Below, piece after piece: positions 1 to 7,644 of a stretch of 64,000 nucleotides of DNA. Source of the stretch: Marinobacter fuscus (GTDB lineage Bacteria; Pseudomonadota; Gammaproteobacteria; Pseudomonadales; Oleiphilaceae). A program made the position numbers and the translations under genes. Location: assembly GCF_003007675.1 (NCBI RefSeq), contig NZ_PXNP01000110.1, positions 142,373 through 206,372 of the forward strand, written 5' to 3'. Below the pieces are notes generated by a model. It was not told the origin of the DNA. It made no database searches and was given only the letters and a program-made list of their open reading frames with translations. The stretch's first letter is position 1; each line of letters opens with the position of its first letter.

Positions 1-11
1 TTATCTTCCAT
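1..11 (-). CDS. recA: RecA recombinase, first codons only
   Basis: The window begins inside this gene. The minus strand reads ATG GAA GAT AA, that is Met-Glu-Asp-(Asn), the usual start of Pseudomonas and Marinobacter RecA. The LexA box about 90 bases upstream and pncC next door both fit recA. RecA coats single-stranded DNA, drives strand exchange and triggers LexA self-cleavage. Only three full codons are visible, so the call rests mainly on context. Confidence 0.7.
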
Positions 12-100
12 TGCTGTAAACCCTCGTTACCTGAGCCGCTCAGCCGTTACGGCAAAGCAGCAAAACGTTGGGAAAGCCTGAACAGCCATCCAGCACTTTC

Positions 101-116
101 CTGTATATTTGAACAG
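101..116. promoter_or_regulatory. LexA (SOS) box upstream of recA
   Basis: The sequence is CTGT, eight AT-rich bases, then ACAG, the CTGT-N8-ACAG form of the gammaproteobacterial LexA operator. It lies 85-90 bases upstream of the recA start on the minus strand and downstream of the pncC stop. LexA would repress recA here until DNA damage. Confidence 0.85.
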
Positions 117-167
117 TATTAAAACACAAGGCCGGAGAGAGACCAACCCCCATTTCGGTGAAAACCT

Positions 168-668
168 TCACAGGGTTTCCACAAATCGGGCAACTCCCTC
201 TAACACAAACAAAACGGCCTGTCGGCGCACCTCATCCCGGTCACCCTGAAAGTGCTGCAGACAAGCCTGCGTTTGATCTTCGCCAGTGCCCCAGGCAAAC
301 CACACCGTACCTACCGGCTTGGCTTCACTGCCTCCACCGGGGCCCGCAACCCCGCTGATGGCAACCGCCACATCGGCACCGGTTAACCTCAACGCCCCGG
401 CCACCATTTCCCGCACCACCGGCTCACTAACCGCACCGTGTTGTAGCAGGGTATCCTCGGCCACGCCCAGCACCGCCTGCTTGGCGGCATTGCTGTAGGT
501 GACCAGTCCACCTTCGGTATACGCGGAGGAACCCGCCCTATCCGTCAGTATTTTCGCCACCCAGCCGCCCGTACAACTCTCGGCGGTCACCATCATCCGC
601 TGTTTGCGTTCCAGCAACTGGCCCAAAGCATCGCCTGCTGCCGCCAACTGCTCATCTGTCACCCTCAT
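168..668 (-). CDS. pncC: Nicotinamide-nucleotide amidase (PncC, CinA C-terminal family)
   Basis: The 166-residue product matches stand-alone PncC (about 165 residues in E. coli), which deamidates NMN to NaMN for NAD recycling in the cytoplasm. Visible family signatures are TAESCTGG near residue 34, the GLVTYSN segment, and AISGVAGPGGG with KPVGTVWFAW in the second half. The start at 668 follows a strong GGAGGAGAA site, and the ATG overlaps the stop of the upstream oxidoreductase gene in an ATGA, so the two are probably translated together. An upstream in-frame extension exists but lies inside the neighbouring gene and is not supported. The position just upstream of recA is the usual one in pseudomonads. 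Confidence 0.92.
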   Translation of the reverse strand: MRVTDEQLAAAGDALGQLLERKQRMMVTAESCTGGWVAKILTDRAGSSAYTEGGLVTYSNAAKQAVLGVAEDTLLQHGAVSEPVVREMVAGALRLTGADVAVAISGVAGPGGGSEAKPVGTVWFAWGTGEDQTQACLQHFQGDRDEVRRQAVLFVLEGVARFVETL

Positions 669-1789
669 GATGCGTTCTCCTCCAACTGTTCCGAGCCCGA
701 CCTTACACCAGGAAAACCTGCCAAAAAGCCACGATCTATCCGGTCTTTCCAGCGCCACACCCAGCCCCCGGAAAACACCAGCGGGCTGTAACTGCCAATG
801 GCCCACTGGCTTCCGCCCGCCAGCAAATACAGAGAATAACGCCGCGGCCGGAATGGCTTGGTGGCCTGCCCGGCCAGAGCCGCCGCCAGATTGGCCGCCA
901 GCACCGGCCCGGCGCGAACCGCGTGGACGCCCGAGCGGTCAAGCTGACCATCAACCCTGCTACAGGCGTCACCGGCGGCAAACACATTGTGATGAGAGAC
1001 ACTGCGATGGTCACTGTCCACGCTGACAAAACCCTGCCCATCCACTTCAAGGCCGCTGGTTCGAAGAAACGGAACAGCCTGTGCTCCGGTTGCCGCCAAC
1101 ACCAGATCCACCGTGAACTCAACATCACCCGCCCGTATCCGGCCGCACGGCTCAGCCTCAGCGTAGGCATTTACCACCTCCACCCCGCACTGCGTCAATC
1201 GCTTGCCAGCCCGTTTCCGGAAGCCCTCTGGAAAGCCCGGCAATATCCCCTTTTCACCGGCCATAAGAACCAGGCGCGTGCCTGACAGATGCCTCCGGGC
1301 GTGGGCAATCGCCATGGCCACTTCGGTACCTGCGGCACCGCCACCCAGAATCGCTACCGATAAACCCGGCAAGCTACCGTAATCTGCGGCCAGCCATTGC
1401 TCACTGAAATCTTCAATCGGCTTCACGCCCAGACCGTGATCCGGGGGCAAATCCGGCATCACCGACCTGGAGCCCACGTCAATGGACAGAAAATCGTAGC
1501 CAATGCTCCGACCATCTTCCAACAGCACCTCGTTGGCCGATGCGTTTATCGCCCTGGCCCGGCCAGCCATAAACCCGCCCCCGGCAGCCTCTATCACCGG
1601 CCGTACCGGAATACGGCACTGCTCCAACCGGTAATGGCCGGCAATCCAACCCGGCACCATGCCCGAATAGTATTGCCAGCGGGAGGGCGAGATAACCACC
1701 AACTCGGTATCCGGCAAAGGTTGCCTGACAAACTGCTTCAAAGCCACCAGGTGCGCATGGCCCGCCCCCAGTAAAACCAGTCGTTTCAT
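665..1789 (-). CDS. NAD(P)/FAD-dependent oxidoreductase, SelD-partner-like
   Basis: The 374-residue protein begins with a dinucleotide-binding fold (LVLLGAGHAHLVAL, residues 4-17). It has a second GxGxxG-like segment (AILGGGAAGTEVAMA) near residue 146 and the FAD-binding VFAAGDAC motif near residue 271, so it is a type II NADH dehydrogenase or sulfide-quinone-reductase-like flavoprotein. The GAGHAHL start with YSGMVPGW resembles the flavoprotein half that is fused to selenophosphate synthetase in some bacteria, but no SelD domain follows here. Its electron acceptor is not evident. It ends in a four-base overlap with pncC and diverges from the glycosyltransferase genes at 1908. Confidence 0.75.
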   Translation of the reverse strand: MKRLVLLGAGHAHLVALKQFVRQPLPDTELVVISPSRWQYYSGMVPGWIAGHYRLEQCRIPVRPVIEAAGGGFMAGRARAINASANEVLLEDGRSIGYDFLSIDVGSRSVMPDLPPDHGLGVKPIEDFSEQWLAADYGSLPGLSVAILGGGAAGTEVAMAIAHARRHLSGTRLVLMAGEKGILPGFPEGFRKRAGKRLTQCGVEVVNAYAEAEPCGRIRAGDVEFTVDLVLAATGAQAVPFLRTSGLEVDGQGFVSVDSDHRSVSHHNVFAAGDACSRVDGQLDRSGVHAVRAGPVLAANLAAALAGQATKPFRPRRYSLYLLAGGSQWAIGSYSPLVFSGGWVWRWKDRIDRGFLAGFPGVRSGSEQLEENAS

Positions 1790-1907
1790 TATGGTCTCTG
1801 TACGATTTTTATAGGCCGAGATGCGTTATACGCCAGCGCCCCGGTGTGCATTTGCCCGGGGAGAGTTACCGGCATCGCTCTGGTATTCTGTAAAGCAGGA
1901 GGCGCGG

Positions 1908-2615
1908 ATGAGCACACACCACCAAAGCCAGACAGACGATACCAGCCTTGCGATCATCGTACCGGTTCTGAACGAGATAAAAACCCTGCCAACGCTACTG
2001 GCTCAACTGGCCGTTTTGCGCAGGCAAAAAACCGAGGTAGTGATCGTCGATGGCGGCAGCCAGGACGGCACCGCGAACGCGGCGCGCGCCCAGGGGTTCA
2101 GGGTAATAGACTCCGGCCCCGGCCGGGCCCGGCAAATGAACGCTGGCGCCCGCGCAACCCGGGCCGAAGGCCTGCTGTTTCTCCATGCTGATACCCGACT
2201 GCCCGACAACGCCCTTGCACTGATCAGCCAGGCACTGAAATCCAGCCCCCTCGCCTGGGGACGCTTTGATGTCCGGATTGAGGGAGCGTCCAGGCTCTTA
2301 CCCGTTATTGCCTGGTTCATGAACCGGCGCTCCCGACTGACCGGCATCGCCACCGGCGACCAGGGACTGTTTCTAAACCGGGAACTGTTTATAAGAACCG
2401 GCGGTTTTCCGGAGCAACCGCTGATGGAGGATATTGAGCTGAGCAAACAATTGAAACGGGTCACCCGGCCAATCTGCCTGAGAGCCCGGGTAACCACCTC
2501 GGGCCGCCGCTGGGACGAGCGCGGCAGCTGGCGCACCATTCTGTTGATGTGGCAGTTGCGCTGGGCCTATTGGCGGGGTGTACCGGCAGAACAACTGGCG
2601 GCGCGCTACCAATGA
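1908..2615 (+). CDS. Family 2 glycosyltransferase, arsenosugar-type (TIGR04283)
   Basis: The 235-residue product has a GT-A fold: the N-terminal AIIVPVLNE strand, VVIVDGGSQDGT around residues 45-56, the FLHADTRLP metal-binding DxD-like segment, TGDQGLF, and MEDIELSKQLK. This is the TIGR04283 family, named for its place in arsenosugar loci. The start at 1908 follows CAGGAGG; a longer in-frame start at 1821 has no such site. Its last codons overlap the next glycosyltransferase in ATGA, so the two form one operon. No arsM- or arsS-like gene is visible here, so the actual acceptor is unknown. Confidence 0.85.
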   Translation: MSTHHQSQTDDTSLAIIVPVLNEIKTLPTLLAQLAVLRRQKTEVVIVDGGSQDGTANAARAQGFRVIDSGPGRARQMNAGARATRAEGLLFLHADTRLPDNALALISQALKSSPLAWGRFDVRIEGASRLLPVIAWFMNRRSRLTGIATGDQGLFLNRELFIRTGGFPEQPLMEDIELSKQLKRVTRPICLRARVTTSGRRWDERGSWRTILLMWQLRWAYWRGVPAEQLAARYQ

Positions 2616-3256
2616 CATCAACCCGCATCATTATCATGGCCAAAGAACCCCGGCCCGGCCAGGTCAAAACCCGCCTGATTCCGGCACTCGGCGCCGAGGC
2701 CGCCGCGGAGCTGGCGCACCGGCTGCTGCGATATACGCTGGAGCAGGCAATCGCAGCGGACATCGGGCCGGTAGAACTGTGCGTCAGCCCAAGCGCGGCG
2801 GACGCATACTGGCAGCCCTGGCTGCAACGGGGTGTGGCAAGGATATCCAGCCAGGTATCAGGTGATCTGGGCGCCCGCATGGCCGCAGCGATCTCGAGAG
2901 CTTTGAATGCTGGCACCCCCGCCATGCTGATCGGTACCGACTGCCCGGATCTCACGGCCCACAAACTGCAGCAGATGGCAGCGTTGCTGCAAACTCACGA
3001 CAGCTGCCTGTGCCCGGTCGCCGACGGCGGCTATTCGCTGCTGGGTTTGCAGCGATTTGACTCCAGCCTGTTCGAAAACATCCCCTGGAGCACCAGCCAG
3101 GTGGCCGCGCTCACCCGGCAACGCCTGAAAACGCTGGATTGGAGCTGGGCCGAAAGTGACACTCTGAAGGATATCGACGAACCGGATGACCTGAATGGGC
3201 TGGCCATGAGCTATCCCCAGCTGACAGATCGGCTGCTGCCCACACCTGCTCCATGA
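2612..3256 (+). CDS. Glycosyltransferase, arsenosugar-type (TIGR04282, DUF2064)
   Basis: The 214-residue product opens with IIIMAKEPRPGQVKTRL, the nucleotide-binding P-loop-like segment of the TIGR04282/DUF2064 nucleotidyl- or glycosyltransferase family. It also has LIGTDCPDLT and VADGGYSLLGL, which carry the metal and sugar-nucleotide contacts in relatives. The ATG overlaps the stop of the preceding TIGR04283 gene, the standard pairing of these two families. It is followed by a 77-base gap and mutS. The substrate cannot be read from the sequence. Confidence 0.85.
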   Translation: MTSTRIIIMAKEPRPGQVKTRLIPALGAEAAAELAHRLLRYTLEQAIAADIGPVELCVSPSAADAYWQPWLQRGVARISSQVSGDLGARMAAAISRALNAGTPAMLIGTDCPDLTAHKLQQMAALLQTHDSCLCPVADGGYSLLGLQRFDSSLFENIPWSTSQVAALTRQRLKTLDWSWAESDTLKDIDEPDDLNGLAMSYPQLTDRLLPTPAP

Positions 3257-3333
3257 TAAGATCGCGGGCTTTATCCGCCTGATTGGCCGATGCCTTAACA
3301 ACCCAGAACACTGCCCGGAACCCCTGAGGAATT

Positions 3334-5952
3334 ATGACGGATCTGTCCAAGCACACCCCCATGATGCAGCAGTACCTGAAAATCAAAGGCGAACACCCCA
3401 ACGAACTGGTGTTCTACCGCATGGGGGACTTTTACGAGCTGTTTTACGACGACGCCAAAAAAGCCGCGGAGCTGCTGGACATCACATTAACCGCCCGGGG
3501 TCAGTCCGGCGGGAACCCTATTCCCATGGCGGGCGTGCCGTTTCATGCTGCGGAGGGCTACATTGCCCGCATGGTTCGCGCGGGCCTGTCCATCGCCATT
3601 GCCGAACAGATCGGCGACCCGGCCACCAGTAAGGGCCCGGTCGAACGGCAGGTGGTGCGCGTAGTCACTCCGGGCACCCTCAGCGACGAAGCCTTTCTGG
3701 AAGACCGCCGGGACAATTTGCTGGCGGCTATTTTCAGCCATAAAGAACAGTTCGGGTTCGCCTCGCTGGATATCTCCAGCGGCCGCTTTGCGGTGTCGGA
3801 ACTGGACAGCCTGGAAGCACTGCAGGGCGAGCTGCAGCGATTACGCCCGGCAGAGATTCTGATCAGCGAAGACTTTCCCTATGGCGAACTGCTGGACGGC
3901 TTTACCGGCGTTCGCTGCCAGGGCCCCTGGCTGTTCGAGTCGGATACCGCCCTGCGAGTCATCACCCAGCAGTTGCAGGTACGTGATCTGACCGGCTTTG
4001 GCTGCGAAGACCTGTCGCTGGCTATCTGCGCGGCTGGCTGCCTGTTGCAGTATGCCAAGGAAACCCAGCGCACTGCCCTGCCCCACATTCGCAAGCTGAC
4101 CCGTGAACGGCGCGAGGATGCGGTGATTCTGGATGCCGCCAGCCGCCGCAATCTGGAAATCGACACCAACCTGATGGGCGGCCACCAACATACCCTGGCC
4201 TGGGTGATGGATCGCACCGCCACTGCCATGGGTGCCCGGGAATTAAGGCGCTGGCTCAACCGCCCGTTGCGGGATCTCGACCGGGTACGGCAGCGCCAGC
4301 AAGCGGTGTCGGCCTTGCTGGACGGCTTCCACTACGAACCGGTACACGATCTGCTGAAGCGGGTGGGCGATATCGAACGCATTCTGGCACGGGTGGCCCT
4401 GCGCTCGGCCCGGCCACGGGATCTGGCCAGGCTCCGAGATGCCTTTCAGAGCCTGCCGGATCTGCAGGAGACACTGAAGCCCGTCAATTCTCAGCATGTG
4501 GTGAAACTGGCGACCACCATCGGCGAATACCCGGAACTGGCCGACCTGTTACAGCGAGCCATTATCGAGAACCCGCCAGTGGTCATCCGCGACGGCGGGG
4601 TAATCAGCGATGGCTTTGACGAAGAACTAGACGAGCTGCGCAACATCAGTGAAAACGCTGGCCAGTATCTGCTGGATGTGGAAACCCGGGAGCGGGAGCG
4701 CACCGGCATCTCCACCCTGAAAGTGGGCTATAACCGGGTGCATGGCTATTACATTGAAATCAGCCGGGCCCAGTCTGGCCAGGCGCCGGCGGATTACATT
4801 CGGCGCCAGACCCTGAAAAATGCCGAGCGTTTTATTACGCCCGAGCTGAAAGAATTCGAAGACAAGGCCCTGAGCGCCAAGAGCCGTGCCCTGGCCCGGG
4901 AAAAAGGCCTGTACGACGAGGTACTGGAAACCGTTGCCGAACAGCTTGCGCCCCTGCAGGATGCCGCCCAGGCTCTGGCCGAACTGGACGTGCTCAGCAA
5001 CTTCGCCGAGCGCGCCACCTCGCTGCGCTTTGCCGCCCCGGAATTTTCTGAGGAACCGGGCTTCAAGGTGGAAGAAGGTCGACACCCGGTAGTGGAGCAG
5101 TTACTGGACGAGCCCTTCGTGCCCAATAACCTGCTGATGGACACCCAGCGCCGGATGCTGGTGATCACCGGCCCGAACATGGGCGGTAAGTCCACCTATA
5201 TGCGCCAGGCCGCACTGATCGCCCTGCTGGCCTATACCGGCAGCTTCGTGCCCGCCGACAAGGCGGTGCTGGGCCCCATCGACCGCATCTTTACCCGCAT
5301 GGGGTCTTCGGACGACATTGCCGGCGGCCGCTCCACCTTTATGGTGGAGATGACCGAAACCGCCAATATCCTACACAACGCCACCGAAAACAGCCTGGTG
5401 CTGATGGACGAAGTAGGCCGGGGCACCAGCACCTTCGATGGCCTGTCACTGGCCTGGGCCACCGCCGAGCATCTGGCGAGGCAGATTCGCAGCTACACCC
5501 TGTTCGCTACCCACTATTTCGAACTCACCCAGTTGGCGGATGACCTGGAACACGCGGTCAATGTGCACCTGACCGCCACCGAGCACGACGACTCCATTGT
5601 GTTTCTGCACAATGTCCACGACGGCCCCGCCAGCCAGAGTTACGGGCTGCAGGTGGCCAAACTGGCTGGCGTGCCCCAGGGCGTGATCAACAACGCCAAA
5701 GCCCAGCTCAGCCAGCTGGAAGGCAGTGCCTCAACCGGTGTTCAGGCAGCGCCACAAATTGCCGAGCCCGCACAGCCCCGGGCTGGCGCGGCGGTCAAAG
5801 CGCCCGAGATCATGCAAGGTGATATGTTTGCCAGCCTGGAGCCAAGTGCGGTGGAACAGGCGCTGGATAAACTTGACCTGGATGGCCTGAGCCCGCGGGA
5901 AGCTCTGAACCAACTGTATGAATGGAAAGCCTTATTGAAAAGATCACACTAA
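3334..5952 (+). CDS. mutS: DNA mismatch repair protein MutS
   Basis: The 872-residue protein is full length. The mismatch-reading Phe-x-Glu lies in MGDFYELFYDDA at residues 30-41. The ATPase domain has the Walker A ITGPNMGGKSTYM near residue 610, the STFMVEMTE signature, and the Walker B LMDEVGRGTSTFDG near residue 690. A C-terminal helix (LDGLSPREALNQLYEWK) corresponds to the tetramer-forming tail. MutS recognises mismatches and recruits MutL. The start follows GAGGA at a good distance. mutS next to fdxA and close to recA is the common pseudomonad order. Confidence 0.98.
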   Translation: MTDLSKHTPMMQQYLKIKGEHPNELVFYRMGDFYELFYDDAKKAAELLDITLTARGQSGGNPIPMAGVPFHAAEGYIARMVRAGLSIAIAEQIGDPATSKGPVERQVVRVVTPGTLSDEAFLEDRRDNLLAAIFSHKEQFGFASLDISSGRFAVSELDSLEALQGELQRLRPAEILISEDFPYGELLDGFTGVRCQGPWLFESDTALRVITQQLQVRDLTGFGCEDLSLAICAAGCLLQYAKETQRTALPHIRKLTRERREDAVILDAASRRNLEIDTNLMGGHQHTLAWVMDRTATAMGARELRRWLNRPLRDLDRVRQRQQAVSALLDGFHYEPVHDLLKRVGDIERILARVALRSARPRDLARLRDAFQSLPDLQETLKPVNSQHVVKLATTIGEYPELADLLQRAIIENPPVVIRDGGVISDGFDEELDELRNISENAGQYLLDVETRERERTGISTLKVGYNRVHGYYIEISRAQSGQAPADYIRRQTLKNAERFITPELKEFEDKALSAKSRALAREKGLYDEVLETVAEQLAPLQDAAQALAELDVLSNFAERATSLRFAAPEFSEEPGFKVEEGRHPVVEQLLDEPFVPNNLLMDTQRRMLVITGPNMGGKSTYMRQAALIALLAYTGSFVPADKAVLGPIDRIFTRMGSSDDIAGGRSTFMVEMTETANILHNATENSLVLMDEVGRGTSTFDGLSLAWATAEHLARQIRSYTLFATHYFELTQLADDLEHAVNVHLTATEHDDSIVFLHNVHDGPASQSYGLQVAKLAGVPQGVINNAKAQLSQLEGSASTGVQAAPQIAEPAQPRAGAAVKAPEIMQGDMFASLEPSAVEQALDKLDLDGLSPREALNQLYEWKALLKRSH

Positions 5953-6129
5953 CGCACGCAAGCGGTGCTAAAAATCGCTGGAAATTGACCTGTGTAATAA
6001 GGATATAGCAGGCCAATGCTTGCGGCAGTGTCGGGGGCTCCCTACAATATTGCACCAAATTATAAACGGGGCCGAACGAATACCTGGCTCCTGATGAGAC
6101 TGAATCTTTTACGAACCAGGGATCTGACT

Positions 6130-6453
6130 ATGGCGTTTATCGTTACTGATAACTGCATCAAGTGCAAATACACCGACTGTGTGGAAGTCTGCCCGGTGGA
6201 CTGTTTCTACGAAGGCCCCAACTTCCTGGTCATCGACCCGGACGAGTGTATCGACTGTGCACTGTGTGAGCCTGAGTGCCCGGCGGAAGCTATTTTCTCC
6301 GAAGACGAACTGCCTGCCGGCCAGGAAGCCTTCGTGGAAATCAACGCCGATCTGGCTGGCAAGTGGCCGAACATCACCGAAAAGAAAGACCCGCTGCCCG
6401 ACGCAGAAGAGTGGGATGGCAAGCCCGACAAGCTCCAGTACCTGGAGCGCTGA
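6130..6453 (+). CDS. fdxA: Seven-iron ferredoxin FdxA
   Basis: The 107-residue protein has the exact length of the FdxA family. The cysteine pattern CIKCKYTDCVEVCPVDC followed by CIDCALCEPECP binds one 3Fe-4S and one 4Fe-4S cluster, and the acidic C-terminal tail (DPLPDAEEWDGKPDKL) is typical. It is a soluble low-potential electron carrier. An in-frame extension upstream to 6016 has no family similarity, so the ATG at 6130 is chosen. A 177-base gap separates it from mutS, and a strong terminator follows. Confidence 0.96.
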   Translation: MAFIVTDNCIKCKYTDCVEVCPVDCFYEGPNFLVIDPDECIDCALCEPECPAEAIFSEDELPAGQEAFVEINADLAGKWPNITEKKDPLPDAEEWDGKPDKLQYLER

Positions 6454-6470
6454 GTCAGGCCCGAACAGTA

Positions 6471-6506
6471 AAAAGGCCGGAGGCAATCAACCTCCGGCCT
6501 TTTTTG
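6471..6506. terminator. Bidirectional rho-independent terminator
   Basis: A 13-base stem (AAAAGGCCGGAGG pairing with CCTCCGGCCTTTT) with a short loop is followed by a T run on the plus strand and preceded by an A run that serves the minus strand. It lies between the convergent fdxA and degV-type genes and can end both transcripts. Confidence 0.92.
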
Positions 6507-6520
6507 TTCAGGGCCCGCGA

Positions 6521-7471
6521 TTACTGGTATTCGGAAAATTCATGGGGCTCCGCCGCCAGCGCCAGGCAGATACTCCCTGGCCCCACATAAATGGCACTGG
6601 TAATGCCCATCTGGGAAAGCAGCAGCTCAACGCCGTTCTGCTCGCAGGCATCCCGCAGCCGGTTCAGCCCCGGCAAATCCTCAATCTCCGTCCAGCTCAG
6701 GCCGCAAGACAGGCTCACGTAGGGCGTCAGCAACCCCGCCTCAACCCGTGCCACGGCGTAGTTCATCACCTTCTCTACCGCCACATTGAAATCCCGGGTT
6801 TTAGCCACCGGCTTACCTTCAACGCCCTGCCCGAAAATAATCGGATTGATGTTCAAGGCTTTACCCAGGAAGGCCGCAAACGCAGACACCGTCTTGTCGC
6901 CCCGGCGCCTGGCACGCTCCCGGATATAATGCAAATCCCGGGGAATCACACAGGTGTAGATCTTGTCGGTGAACGATTCCACTTCATGGCGCAGGGCGTT
7001 TTTCGACAAATTCTGACCAATCAGTTTCAGGGTGTGGGCCGCCAGCAAGCCCTGGCCCGCAAAGATCTGCTTGCTGTCGATCACCCGCATAGAGAACTTG
7101 CCATCCCGCCCCGCCGCCTTCCGGGCTGGCTCATAATTGGCCATCACCGCATTCATGGCTTCCGAAGCATTCTGAAAGATCTGGCTCCGGCTTCGGGTAA
7201 CCGTCTCGCAAAAAGCCACATCAAATTCGGTAACGATCTTTTCCAGAAACAGCTTCTGGATCTGCTCCGTGCTGAACGCCTCGGTTTCCGCCTCATGGCC
7301 TTTATCCAGCAGGCCACTCTGGTAAAACTCCTGAGTACGCACGGGATCGTGATAATCAATGTATGTCTGGCCATCAATGATAGCGGTCACAGGCAGCACG
7401 AACAGATCGTGTTTTCGGGCAAATTCAAAAGGCAGGTCACAGGCGCTGTCAACGATCAGACCAACTCGCAT
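6521..7471 (-). CDS. DegV family fatty-acid-binding protein
   Basis: The 316-residue product starts MRVGLIVDSACDLP, the DegV hallmark with the Thr/Ser loop that holds the fatty-acid carboxylate. It continues with LFVLPVTAIIDGQTYID and IYVGPGSICLAL near the C-terminus. In Firmicutes such proteins (FakB) present fatty acids to the FakA kinase; in gammaproteobacteria the role is unclear. The start at 7471 follows a GGAGA site; a longer reading frame to 7513 begins with no site. It is a single-gene unit convergent with fdxA. Confidence 0.85.
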   Translation of the reverse strand: MRVGLIVDSACDLPFEFARKHDLFVLPVTAIIDGQTYIDYHDPVRTQEFYQSGLLDKGHEAETEAFSTEQIQKLFLEKIVTEFDVAFCETVTRSRSQIFQNASEAMNAVMANYEPARKAAGRDGKFSMRVIDSKQIFAGQGLLAAHTLKLIGQNLSKNALRHEVESFTDKIYTCVIPRDLHYIRERARRRGDKTVSAFAAFLGKALNINPIIFGQGVEGKPVAKTRDFNVAVEKVMNYAVARVEAGLLTPYVSLSCGLSWTEIEDLPGLNRLRDACEQNGVELLLSQMGITSAIYVGPGSICLALAAEPHEFSEYQ

Positions 7472-7644
7472 GCTGTTTGTCTCCGGGCATGGGTGCTGCG
7501 CAGTCGGGCGCACCCTTTATTGTGATTATTCTGATACCGCCGAACATTACCGGGGCGGACTGTCAGCTGATCAAAATATGACAAATTGTCAGCGACATAT
7601 CCACCACCGAATTCTCGAAACCACAAAACACCAAGGGCTCCTTG

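Noticed and set aside
6179..7525. Plus-strand open frame running from fdxA through the DegV gene
   Set aside because: It crosses a strong terminator and lies out of frame with fdxA and antisense to the DegV-family gene.
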